DNA of 64,000 bases, taken from NCBI GenBank assembly GCA_963995525.1, contig OZ023218.1, forward strand, positions 51,949,677 through 52,013,676, written 5' to 3'. The notes under the pieces are model-generated. The model was not told the origin of the DNA, ran no database searches, and was given only the letters and a program-made list of their open reading frames with translations. Shown here piece after piece: positions 36,600 to 47,645 of the stretch. Positions within the stretch are counted from its first letter, which is position 1. Each line of letters begins with the position of its first letter. The translations under genes and the position numbers were made by a program. The DNA is from Escarpia spicata (taxonomy: Eukaryota > Annelida > Polychaeta > Sabellida > Siboglinidae).

Positions 36600-38740
36600 A
36601 ACATATCTCTATTAATATTTTCATAACCAATCAATATTTAAAAAAACTTCAATCTGATCTCTTCTCAATCTCCTGGTCTCTAGTGTTGTCAAACCACATT
36701 TTTAGGCGAATTTCGTAACTAAGATCTCTCAGTTTTTGTATCATTTTAGTCACTCTCCTCTGTACTCTTTCTAGCATATCTACGTCTTTCTTGCGATATG
36801 GCCTCCACGGTTGAATACAATATTCTGAATGAAGCCTAACTAATGTTTATACAGCAGAATTATTAGTTCTTTATGCTTATACAATATATTTCGCCTAATT
36901 AATCCAAGGATTTTATTTCCCTTTGAAGCAGCAATTCCGCACTGCTCTGAAACCTTCATATCAGCACTAATTGTTAACCCTAAGTCCTTTTATTTTAAAG
37001 TAGTACTTAGTACAGTTACCCCCCCCCCCCATTATATACTGCACAGCGTCGTTCCCTTGTCCTGTGTAGAGGCATTTACATTTCCCCAAATTGAACATCT
37101 GCCATTTTTCAGACCATGTGATCAACTTGTCAAGGTCATCTTGTAAATGCTGTCTATTTCCATCACGTGTAATCCTTCTAAACACTTTTGTATCATCTCA
37201 AAATTCCAACACCTTACTTATTATATCATCGTTCAAATCGTTGATATATATTAAGAATAATATAGGTCCTAATACTGATTCCTATGGTGCCCCACTCAAA
37301 ACCGATTTCAAATTTGAAGCCTTCCCATCAACTAATACCCGTTGTCTTCTGTCAATCAGCCATTTTTCTACCCAGTTAATTAAACCATCCCCTATGCCAT
37401 GGGCTTTTACTTTAAGCAGTATTTTTCATGTGGCACCTTGTCGAAAGCTTTCTAAAAATCTAAGTAGATAATATCTACTGATGATCCATCATCTACCCAC
37501 CTAGTGATATCTTCCAAAAAACATAACATATTTGTTAAGCATGAGCTTGCTTTTAGAAACCCATGTTGAGATGGGTTTATCAAGTCATGTTTAACAAGAA
37601 AATCCACCATGTGATCTTTAATTAATCTTTCTAATAATTTGCAAATCACCTATGTTAAACTCACTGGTCTATAGTTGTCTGACTTGTTTCTCGAACCCTT
37701 TTAAAATAACGGTATAATTTTTGCTTCTTTCCATTCTAAAGGAATGACAAGTTGAAAACAGTTGCAAGCGTTATGCTAATTTGATTTACAATTTCAAAAA
37801 AATAATTTGGGTGGATTCCCATCCACTCCAGGTAATTTATTATCATTCATTGTCCTTAATTGGTTAGCTACCATTCTGGGGTTACAAATAACTGTCCTAA
37901 ATAGTCTGATTCTGCTCCCTTGAACTTAGTCTCTGGTACTGGCAGTGAACTAATATCTTCCCTGGTAAACACCCAACTAAAATTTTCATCCAGGTCTTCT
38001 GCCATTAAGAATCCCTCTGATATAATATCTCCAGCACTATCTTCCAGAGGACCGACCTAATCCTGAACTTTCTGTTTGCTCCGAACATATGCATAAAACC
38101 TCTTGCTGTCATGTTTTATATTACAAGCTAATTTTTGTTCACAGCTTCTCTTTGAATTTATAATTTCAGTTGTAGCTTGGTTGGTAAAGTAATCTGGTTG
38201 TGATCACAACTCCCAAGTGACTCACGTATCTTGACATTGTCAACTAATTCATTCTGTCATGACAAAACTATGTCAAACACATTTTCACCCCTGGTTAGTT
38301 CTAGCACATGTTGAGGACGGAACCTATATTGTACTAAAACTAAAAATGTGTGGTCCTCACTCCCCATACTTTGTAGACATTTCCATTGCATATGTCCATG
38401 GTTCGAATCCCCCATAATAATACAATCCCGTTTGCTCACTTTCCTTATAGCGTTTTGTACTTATGTTTGTACTTCGATAAACCAACCCCACCGTTAACGT
38501 TAAGTTTGACGTAACTATGTTACACCAAACAGCGTCTTCGCAATCTGCTTCTCTTTCTAATTTTATTTAATTAGCCTGGATAGATTCTTTAGTATGTAAA
38601 ATAGCCCAACCTCCCCTTCTTCCTATTCTATCTTTCCTAAACATTACGTAGGCTGTCAGTCCCAATTCGGCATTTGACATATCAGTGTTGGCACACGATT
38701 CAGTTATATCTATTATGTGAAGGTCAATATATTCAACCAT
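36600..38740 (-). pseudogene. CR1 ORF2 (endonuclease and reverse transcriptase), broken
   Basis: From 38740 downward on the minus strand: an endonuclease N-terminal piece (VEYIDLHIIDITESCA, then MFRKDRIGRRGG), a further piece (MSKRDCIIMGDSNHGHMQW, 38439-38257) containing the GDSN motif, a linker, then reverse transcriptase pieces near 37649-36967 (LIKDHMVDFLVKHDLINPSQ, DGSSVDIIYLDF) and a C-terminal end down to about 36,600. Stops and indels interrupt every domain. GDSN and ITES are known features of AP-type endonucleases of LINEs. Confidence 0.85.
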
Positions 38741-38750
38741 AATGTTTAGT

Positions 38751-39030
38751 TCATTTCTGCTTTAAGTTCCTGACTAACTGGCTGTATTTCTGGACTATTC
38801 CGGTTGCCCGCTCCCTCTCTGCATTATGTGTCCCTACTTGTACAAGAATGATCCCTCCCTTCCCAGGACCCATCCGTTTCTCTGCCCTTTCTGTTATATG
38901 CTCTATTTTGTCCCCTGGTAAGCAATCTATGTTTTCTCCTTCACTAAGCGTCTTGTTTGTCTTTCTCTTTAAAGAGTCACCATGGATATTCTCGCTTTTC
39001 TCCTCACCCATTGTATCACTGCCTCAGAGT
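38751..39030 (-). pseudogene. CR1 ORF1 C-terminal part: GDS esterase-like block
   Basis: The minus-strand frame 39011-38751 reads EEKSENIHGDSLKR, then CLPGDKIEHITERA, then GGIILVQVGTHNAERER and IVQKYSQLVRNLKQ. The GDS motif and the VGTxN motif in this order are those of SGNH/GDSL-type esterase domains, which are known in ORF1 of CR1 elements. The third catalytic block (Asp/His) is missing. The frame runs directly into ORF2-type sequence, suggesting an internal deletion. The first turn of the domain lies immediately after the 30-bp repeat array. Confidence 0.7.
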
Positions 39031-39109
39031 AGCTTCTTCGTTGGTTTCCGTCCGTCTCGTTGCTGTCATGCCCTGTCACCTTCACTGCCACCCCAACTCC
39101 TGTCTTCCT

Positions 39110-42100
39110 TCCCCCTGTTTCACTTTACCTCCTGTCATCTTCCTCTTTGTCCCTTTTCTTTCTGACACCTTCTTTGTTCCTTTTCCTCCTGTCACCTTCC
39201 TCTTTGTCCCTTTTCCTTCTGATACCTTCCTCTTTGTCCCTTTTCCTCCTGTTACCTTCCTCTTTGTCCCTTTCCCTCCTGTCATCTTCTCTTTGTCCGT
39301 TTTCCTTCTGTCACCTTCCTCTTTGTCCCTTTTCCTCATATCACCTTCCTCTTTGTCCCTTTTCCTCCTATCACCTTCCTCTTTTTCCCTTTTCCTCCTA
39401 TCACTTTTCTCTTTGTCCCTTTTCCTTCTGTCACCTTCCGCTTTGTCCCTTTTCCTCCTGTCACCTTCCTGTTTGTCCCTTTTCCTCCTGTCACCTTCCT
39501 CTTTGTTCCTTTTCCTTCTGACACCTTCCTCTTTTGTCCCTTTTCCTTCTGTCACCTTCCCCTTTGTCCCAGTTCCTCCTGTTACTTTCCTCTTTGTCCC
39601 TTTTCCTCCTGTCACCTTCCTCTTTGTTCCTTTTCCTCCTGTCACCTTACTCTTTGTCCCTTTTCCTCCTATCACCTTCCTCCTTGTCCCTTTTCCTTCT
39701 ATCACCTTCCGCTTTGTCCCTTTTCCTCCCGTCACCTTCCTGTTTGTTCCTTTTCCTACTGTCACCTTCCTCTGTCTATTTTCCTTGTGACACCTTCCTC
39801 TTTTGTCCCTTTTCCTTCTGTCACCTTCCTCTTTGTCCTGTTCCTCCTGTCACCTTCCTCTTTGTCCTTTTTCCTCCTGTCACCTTCCTCTTTGTTCCTT
39901 TTCCTCCTGTCACCTTCCTCTTTGTCCTTTTTCCTTCTGTCACCTTCCTCTTTGTCCCTTTTCCTTCTGTCACCTTCCGCTTTGTCCCTTTTCCTCCTGT
40001 CACCTTCCATTTTGTCCCTTTTCCTCCTGTCACCTTCCTCTTTGTCTATTTTCCTTCTGACACCTTCCTCTTTGTCCTGTTCCTCCTGTCACCTTCCTCT
40101 TTGTCCCTTTTCCTCCTGTCACCTTCCTCTTTGTTCCTTTTCCTCGTGTTACCTTCCTCTTTGTCCCTTTTCCCCCTGTCACCTTCCTCTTTGTCCATTT
40201 TCCTCCTGTCATCTTCCTCTTTGTCGCTTTTCCTCTTGTTACCTTCCTCATTGCCCCTTTTCCTCCTGTCAACTTCCTCTTTGTCCTTTTTCCTTCTGAC
40301 ACCTTCCTCTTTGTCCCTTTTCCTCCTGTCCCCTTCTTCTTTGTTCCTTTTCCTCTTGTCACCTTCCTCTTTGCCCCTTTTCCTCCTGTTACCTTCCTCT
40401 TTGTCCCTTTTCCTTCTGTCACCTTCCTCTTTGTCTCTTTTCCTCCTGTCACATTTCTCTTTGTTCCTTTTCCTCCTGTCACCTTCCTCTTTGTCCATTT
40501 TCCTCCTGTTACCTTCCTCCTTGTACATTTTCCTCCTGTCACATTCCTCTTTGTCCCTTTTCCTTCTGTCACCTTCCTCTTTGTCTCTTTTCCTCCTGTC
40601 ACATTCCTCTTTGTTCTTTTCCTCCTGTCACCTTCCTCTTTGTCCATTTTCCTCCTGTTACCTTCCTCTTTGTACCTTTTCATCCTGTCACCTTCCTCTT
40701 TGTCCCATTTCCTTCTCACACCTTCCTCTTTGTCCCTTTTCCTCCTGTCACCTTCCCCTTTGTCCCTTTTCCTCCTTTCACCTTCCTCTGCGTCCCTTTT
40801 CCTCCTGTCACCTTCCTTGGTGTCCATTTCCTCCTGTCACCTTCCTCTTTGTCCATTTCCTCCTGTCATCTTCCTCTTTGTCGCTTTTCCTCCTGTCACC
40901 TTCCTCTTTGTCCCTTTTCTTTCTGACACCTTCCTCTTTGTCCCTTTTCCTCCTGTCCCCTTCTTCTTTGTTCCTTTTCCTTCTAACACCTTCCTCTTTG
41001 TCTCTTTTCCTCTTGGCACCTTCCTCTTTGTCCCTGTTCCTTCTAATATCTTCCTCTTTGTCTCTTTTCCTCCTGTCACCTTCGTCTTTGTCCCTGTTCC
41101 TTCTGACACCTTCCTATTTGTTCCTTTTCCTCCTGTCACCTTCCTCTTTGTCCCTTTTCCCCCTGTCACCTTCCTCTGCGTCCCTTTTCCTCCTGTCACC
41201 TTCCTTGGTGTCCCTTTTCCTCCTGTCACCTTCCTCTTTGTCCATTTTCCTCCTGTCATCTTCCTCTTTGTCGCTTTTCCTCTTGTTACCTTCCTCTTTG
41301 CCCCTTTTCCTCCTGTCAACTTCCTCTTTGTCCTTTTTCCTTCTGACACCTTCCTCTTTGTCCCTTTTCCTCCTGTCCCCTTCTTCTTTGTTCCTTTTCC
41401 TTCTAACACCTTCCTCATTGTCCCTTTTCCTCCTTTCACCTTCCTCTGCGTCCCTTTTCCTCCTGTCACCTTCCTTGGTGTCCATTTCCTCCTGTCACCT
41501 TCCTCTTTGTCCATTTCCTCCTGTCATCTTCCTCTTTGTCGCTTTTCCTCCTGTCACCTTCCTCTTTGTCCCTTTTCTTTCTGACACCTTCCTCTTTGTC
41601 CCTTTTCCTCCTGTCCCCTTCTTCTTTGTTCCTTTTCCTTCTAACACCTTCCTCTTTGTCTCTTTTCCTCTTGGCACCTTCCTCTTTGTCCCTGTTCCTT
41701 CTAATATCTTCCTCTTTGTCTCTTTTCCTCCTGTCACCTTCGTCTTTGTCCCTGTTCCTTCTGACACCTTCCTATTTGTTCTTTTTCCTCCTGTCACCTT
41801 CCTCTTTGTCCCTTTTCCCCCTGTCACCTTCCTCTGTGTCCCTTTTCCTCCTGTCACCTTCCTCTGTGTCCCTTTTCCTCCTGTCACCTTCCTCTTTGTC
41901 CATTTTCCTCCTGTCATCTTCCTCTTTGTCGCTTTTCCTCTTGTTACCTTCCTCTTTGCCCCTTTTCCTCCTGTCAACTTCCTCTTTGTCCTTTTTCCTT
42001 CTGACACCTTCCTCTTTGTCCCTTTTCCTCCTGTCCCCTTCTTCTTTGTTCCTTTTCCTCTTGTCACCTTCCTCTTTGCCCCTTTTCCTCCTGTTACCTT

Positions 42101-45100
42101 CCTCTTTGTCCCTTTTCCTTCTGTCACCTTCCTCTTTGTCTCTTTTCCTCCTGTCACATTTCTCTTTGTTCCTTTTCCTCCTGTCACCTTCCTCTTTGTC
42201 CATTTTCCTCCTGTTACCTTCCTCCTTGTACATTTTCCTCCTGTCACATTCCTCTTTGTCCCTTTTCCTTCTGTCACCTTCCTCTTTGTCTCTTTTCCTC
42301 CTGTCACATTCCTCTTTGTTCTTTTCCTCCTGTCACCTTCCTCTTTGTCCATTTTCCTCCTGTTACCTTCCTCTTTGTACCTTTTCATCCTGTCACCTTC
42401 CTCTTTGTCCCATTTCCTTCTCACACCTTCCTCTTTGTCCCTTTTCCTCCTGTCACCTTCCCCTTTGTCCCTTTTCCTCCTTTCACCTTCCTCTGCGTCC
42501 CTTTTCCTCCTGTCACCTTCCTTGGTGTCCATTTCCTCCTGTCACCTTCCTCTTTGTCCATTTCCTCCTGTCATCTTCCTCTTTGTCGCTTTTCCTCCTG
42601 TCACCTTCCTCTTTGTCCCTTTTCTTTCTGACACCTTCCTCTTTGTCCCTTTTCCTCCTGTCCCCTTCTTCTTTGTTCCTTTTCCTTCTAACACCTTCCT
42701 CTTTGTCTCTTTTCCTCTTGGCACCTTCCTCTTTGTCCCTGTTCCTTCTAATATCTTCCTCTTTGTCTCTTTTCCTCCTGTCACCTTCGTCTTTGTCCCT
42801 GTTCATTCTGACACCTTCCTATTTGTTCCTTTTCCTCCTGTCACCTTCCTCTTTGTCCCTTTTCCCCCTGTCACCTTCCTCTGCGTCCCTTTTCCTCCTG
42901 TCACCTTCCTTGGTGTCCCTTTTCCTCCTGTCACCTTCCTCTTTGTCCATTTTCCTCCTGTCATCTTCCTCTTTGTCGCTTTTCCTCTTGTTACCTTCCT
43001 CTTTGCCCCTTTTCCTCCTGTCAACTTCCTCTTTGTCCTTTTTCCTTCTGACACCTTCCTCTTTGTCCCTTTTCCTCCTGTCCCCTTCTTCTTTGTTCCT
43101 TTTCCTTCTAACACCTTCCTCATTGTCCCTTTTCCTCCTTTCACCTTCCTCTGCGTCCCTTTTCCTCCTGTCACCTTCCTTGGTGTCCATTTCCTCCTGT
43201 CACCTTCCTCTTTGTCCATTTCCTCCTGTCATCTTCCTCTTTGTCGCTTTTCCTCCTGTCACCTTCCTCTTTGTCCCTTTTCTTTCTGACACCTTCCTCT
43301 TTGTCCCTTTTCCTCCTGTCCCCTTCTTCTTTGTTCCTTTTCCTTCTAACACCTTCCTCTTTGTCTCTTTTCCTCTTGGCACCTTCCTCTTTGTCCCTGT
43401 TCCTTCTAATATCTTCCTCTTTGTCTCTTTTCCTCCTGTCACCTTCGTCTTTGTCCCTGTTCCTTCTGACACCTTCCTATTTGTTCCTTTTCCTCCTGTC
43501 ACCTTCCTCTTTGTCCCTTTTCCCCCTGTCACCTTCCTCTGTGTCCCTTTTCCTCCTGTCACCTTCCTCTGTGTCCCTTTTCCTCCTGTCACCTTCCTCT
43601 TTGTCCATTTTCCTCCTGTCATCTTCCTCTTTGTCGCTTTTCCTCTTGTTACCTTCCTCTTTGCCCCTTTTCCTCCTGTCAACTTCCTCTTTGTCCTTTT
43701 TCCTTCTGACACCTTCCTCTTTGTCCCTTTTCCTCCTGTCCCCTTCTTCTTTGTTCCTTTTCCTCTTGTCACCTTCCTCTTTGCCCCTTTTCCTCCTGTT
43801 ACCTTCCTCTTTGTCCCTTTTCCTTCTGTCACCTTCATCTTTGTCTCTTTTCCTCCTGTCACATTTCTCTTTGTTCCTTTTCCTCCTGTCACCTTCCTCT
43901 TTGTCCATTTTCCTCCTGTTACCTTCCTCTTTGTACCTTTTCATCCTGTCACCTTCCTCTTTGTCCCATTTCCTTCTCACACCTTCCTCTTTGTCCCTTT
44001 TCCTCCTATCACCTTCCCCTTTGTCCCTTTTCCTCCTTTCACCTTCCTCTGCGTCCCTTTTCCTCCTGTCACCTTCCTTGGTGTCCATTTCCTCCTGTCA
44101 CCTTCCTCTTTGTCCATTTCCTCCTGTCATCTTCCTCTTTGTCGCTTTTCCTCCTGTCACCTTCCTCTTTGTCCCTTTTCTTTCTGACACCTTCCTCTTT
44201 GTCCCTTTTCCTCCTGTCCCCTTCTTCTTTGTTCCTTTTCCTTCTAACACCTTCCTCTTTGTCTCTTTTCCTCTTGGCACCTTCCTCTTTGTCCCTGTTC
44301 CTTCTAATATCTTCCTCTTTGTCTCTTTTCCTCCTGTCACCTTCGTCTTTGTCCCTGTTCCTTCTGACACCTTCCTATTTGTTCCTTTTCCTCCTGTCAC
44401 CTTCCTCTTTGTCCCTTTTCCCCCTGTCACCTTCCTCTGTGTCCCTTTTCCTCCTGTCACCTTCCTCTGTGTCCCTTTTCCTCCTGTCACCTTCCTCTTT
44501 GTCCATTTTCCTCCTTTCATCTTCCTCTTTGTCGCTTTTCCTCTTGTTACCTTCCTCTTTGCCCCTTTTCCTCCTGTCAACTTCCTCTTTGTCCTTTTTC
44601 CTTCTGACACCTTCCTCTTTGTCCCTTTTCCTCCTGTCCCCTTCTTCTTTGTTCCTTTTCCTCTTGTCACCTTCCTCTTTGCCCCTTTTCCTCCTGTTAC
44701 CTTCCTCTTTGTCCCTTTTCCTTCTGTCACCTTCCTCTTTGTCTCTTTTCCTCCTGTCACATTTCTCTTTGTTCCTTTTCCTCCTGTCACCTTCCTCTTT
44801 GTCCATTTTCCTCCTGTTACCTTCCTCCTTGTACATTTTCCTCCTGTCACATTCCTCTTTGTCCCTTTTCCTTCTGTCACCTTCCTCTTTGTCTCTTTTC
44901 CTCCTGTCACATTCCTCTTTGTTCTTTTCCTCCTGTCACCTTCCTCTTTGTCCATTTTCCTCCTGTTACCTTCCTCTTTGTACCTTTTCATCCTGTCACC
45001 TTCCTCTTTGTCCCATTTCCTTCTCACACCTTCCTCTTTGTCCCTTTTCCTCCTGTCACCTTCCCCTTTGTCCCTTTTCCTCCTTTCACCTTCCTCTGCG

Positions 45101-45935
45101 TCCCTTTTCCTCCTGTCACCTTCCTTGGTGTCCATTTCCTCCTGTCACCTTCCTCTTTGTCCATTTCCTCCTGTCATCTTCCTCTTTGTCGCTTTTCCTC
45201 CTGTCACCTTCCTCTTTGTCCCTTTTCTTTCTGACACCTTCCTCTTTGTCCCTTTTCCTCCTGTCCCCTTCTTCTTTGTTCCTTTTCCTTCTAACACCTT
45301 CCTCTTTGTCTCTTTTCCTCTTGGCACCTTCCTCTTTGTCCCTGTTCCTTCTAATATCTTCCTCTTTGTCTCTTTTCCTCCTGTCACCTTCGTCTTTGTC
45401 CCTGTTCCTTCTGACACCTTCCTATTTGTTCCTTTTCCTCCTGTCACCTTCCTCTTTGTCCCTTTTCCCCCTGTCACCTTCCTCTGTGTCCCTTTTCCTC
45501 CTGTCACCTTCCTCTGTGTCCCTTTTCCTCCTGTCACCTTCCTCTTTGTCCATTTTCCTCCTGTCATCTTCCTCTTTGTCGCTTTTCCTCTTGTTACCTT
45601 CCTCTTTGCCCCTTTTCCTCCTGTCAACTTCCTCTTTGTCCTTTTTCCTTCTGACACCTTCCTCTTTGTCCCTTTTCCTCCTGTCCCCTTCTTCTTTGTT
45701 CCTTTTCCTTCTAACACCTTCCTCATTGTCCCTTTTCCTTCTGACCCCTTCTTCTTTGTTCCTTTTCCTTCTAACACCTTCCTCTTTGTCCCCTTTCCTC
45801 CTGTCACCTTCCTCTTTGTTCCTTTTTCTTCTAACATCTTCCTCTCTGTCCCTTTTCCTCCTGTCACCTTCTTTTTTGTTCCTTTTCCTTCTGTCACCTT
45901 CTTATTTGTTCCTTTTCATTCTGTCTCCTTCCATC
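39110..45935 (-). repeat. 30-bp minisatellite inside CR1 ORF1, about 228 units with higher-order repeats
   Basis: Plus-strand units read CCTGTCACCTTCCTCTTTGT then CCCTTTTCCT. In the ORF1 sense (minus) a unit encodes the 10-residue KEEGDRRKRD. The diagnostic CCTTCCTTGG starts at 40811, 41469, 42516, 43174, 44072 and 45119, giving higher-order periods of 658, 1047, 658, 898 and 1047 bp. A few 29-bp units (CCATTTCCTCC, GTTCTTTTCC) shift frame, so no single ORF spans it. Long open frames (up to 1251 codons on plus) are artefacts of a stop-poor pyrimidine-rich strand. Confidence 0.95.
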
Positions 45936-45938
45936 CTA

Positions 45939-46277
45939 TCAATGCTGTCTTCTCCCTTCAACAGTCTCCTTGGCTTCTCTCTCCTTATCACCAGCTTCCT
46001 TGTCTCTGTTCTCACTGATCTCTCTAGTATCACCATGTGAGTGGACCTTGTCCAAGTCAACCTTTCCTGTCATCATCACAATCAACTTCTTCAGCTCGTC
46101 TACTTCCGCCAGTAAAAACTCCAACCTCTTACAACATCGACACTCAAAGTGAAAACCCTCCATCTGCACCTCCTTCCAAGAATTCTCAAACACCGACTTT
46201 GCACAATCTGCACAATTATCGCATTTTGAACATGTCAGGTGTCGACTAGCCTTTATTTGCCGTTTGCATGGCGCCAT
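45939..46277 (-). pseudogene. CR1 ORF1 N-terminal part: Cys-rich finger and coiled coil
   Basis: The minus-strand frame starts at an ATG at 46277 and encodes 112 residues. A cluster CSKCDNCADCAKS followed by FHFECRCC gives eight cysteines and a histidine spaced like a PHD/zinc-finger-type domain, which occurs in ORF1 of some CR1 elements. LEFLLAEVDELKKLIVMM then forms a short coiled coil. The tail ENRDKEAGDKEREAKE is charged and resembles the KEEGDRRKRD repeat that begins right after the frame ends at 45939. The likely role is RNA binding and oligomerisation of ORF1 protein, by family analogy. Confidence 0.7.
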
Positions 46278-47440
46278 GGTTTTGTGTAGTTTTACAGTTT
46301 ATCCAAGGTAGAAATTAAGATATTACAACTACGATAGTCTTTAGTTTCCTGTGTACTACAGCACACTTTATGTTACAGCAGATTTGTATTACACAGCTGA
46401 CTATTTACCCTGTCACCAACTCTATAACGTTACCGGTAGTGTTCTAATTTAAATACAATCAATTACTTTACGTTAATCAAAGTATCTAGCAGGTTCTGGC
46501 TTACTCAGATATTATCTTACGTAAGTAGTTTTATGTTTGTTACTTTATTTCCTGTTTATTCTACCATAATATCAGGTTTGTTAAATCTTGTCTACAAACT
46601 TATCGAAGCCTAAGTTACACTTCATTCACTAGACTAAAGTCTTCTAAAATACTTTATCTGACTAACTTTAAGCGCAATTGTTATTCAATATATGTCTACT
46701 GCTACTTTATGAATACTATTAAGGCAAGAATAATACTTATCGCTCACTAATTCCACTGGCTTTTCAACTTTTGTGCACCACCAGTTCCAAATGATCTAGA
46801 CCCGCCAATGCTAGTACTCTCGTATTGATGCGAGATTACCAATACGAGATTATTGGAATATAGTACGGCTTAAAAATATACACACGCGCACGCACGCACG
46901 CACGCACGCACACACGCACGCACGCACGCACACATACACACACACACACATGCAGTTCTAATTAGAGCGATTGCTGTTACTGCGTGGTTTACCGTTACGG
47001 CTGGCATGTATAATTATCATTACCGGCTAGGCATAGGGGCCTGGGGCATATGGGCATATGGGTATATGAGCATATAGGTGTCTAGGGCTCTACGACTGTG
47101 TTAATTTGGCTTATATGAGAATGTTTATTAGTTGAGAAAAGGTCCATTATCTGACCATGGCAATAACAAAAAGGATGTTTATTAAATTACGAGTACCGTG
47201 TCCGACAGTCGTTGGTGTGATGACAAACGTATCGACCGGGGCCCTATAGAAGTTGAGTCGAGTCGCTCCCGAGTCGCACATTTCACCCACTTTGCCAGTA
47301 TACCTGCTAATCTTCCAGGAACTTCCGGAAGTATCCCTGATTTGTTGTGGAACTCCACCCATTTGCGGAAAAGAAGAACACCTCTCGGATTGTGGGTTTT
47401 TAGTTGCAGGTGGATTTATGGTGAAGCTCAGGGGAGTGTG
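46278..47440. other. Intron 1 of gene B beyond the CR1 element
   Basis: The first few hundred bases may be the CR1 5' UTR, but its limit cannot be fixed. A (CGCA)n/(CA)n microsatellite lies at 46,880-46,952. No exon is seen. Confidence 0.4.
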
Positions 47441-47449
47441 CAGTTGGAA

Positions 47450-47645
47450 GTTCAAGGAGTGCAGTTAGAGGTTTCTGGTGAGCCTCAAGAGGGTGCAACT
47501 GTATGTTTTAGGGAGCCTCAAGGGGGTGCAGTTGGATGTTTTAGGAGAGCCTCAAGAGGGTGTAGTTGGATGTTTTAGGTGAGCCTCAAGAGGGTGCAGT
47601 TGGAAGTTTTAGGTGAGCCTCAAGGGGGTGGAGTTGGATGTCTTA
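47450..47645. repeat. About 38-bp degenerate tandem repeat, five copies
   Basis: Units contain GTGAGCCTCAAGAGGGTGCA and TTGGATGTTTTAG with many substitutions. Related text occurs singly at 3755-3845 and at 53,700-53,800 (GGGGAGCCTCAAGG), so this is an internally repeated member of a dispersed family. It ends near 47,860 with GACATTCTCCTGGAT, matching AAATTCTCCTGGGT at 3820. Confidence 0.75.

Larger units (their letters stand above)
36295..46277 (-). mobile_element. Long CR1-like LINE with a minisatellite-expanded ORF1, in intron 1 of gene B
   Basis: Read on the minus strand, the order is: ORF1 N-terminal finger and coiled coil (46277-45939), about 6.8 kb of 30-bp repeats, ORF1 esterase-like block (39011-38751), endonuclease fragments (38740-38257), reverse transcriptase and C-terminal region (about 38200-36600), and a 3' UTR ending near 36,295 with TGGCAATCTGGTTAAATCTT. 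It is about 10 kb long; CR1 elements are usually about 4-6 kb. It is antisense to the host gene. Several frameshifts and stops make it inactive. Confidence 0.85.

Noticed and set aside
38395..38420. tRNA-like GGTTCGAATCCCCC
   Set aside because: It falls within the CR1 endonuclease coding relic. No acceptor or anticodon stems were found.
39534..46040. Very long plus-strand open frames (up to 1251 codons) rich in Ser/Leu/Phe/Pro
   Set aside because: They lie wholly in the 30-bp array inside CR1 ORF1. The plus strand is pyrimidine-rich and so lacks stops in several frames at once. There is no non-repeat coding sequence.
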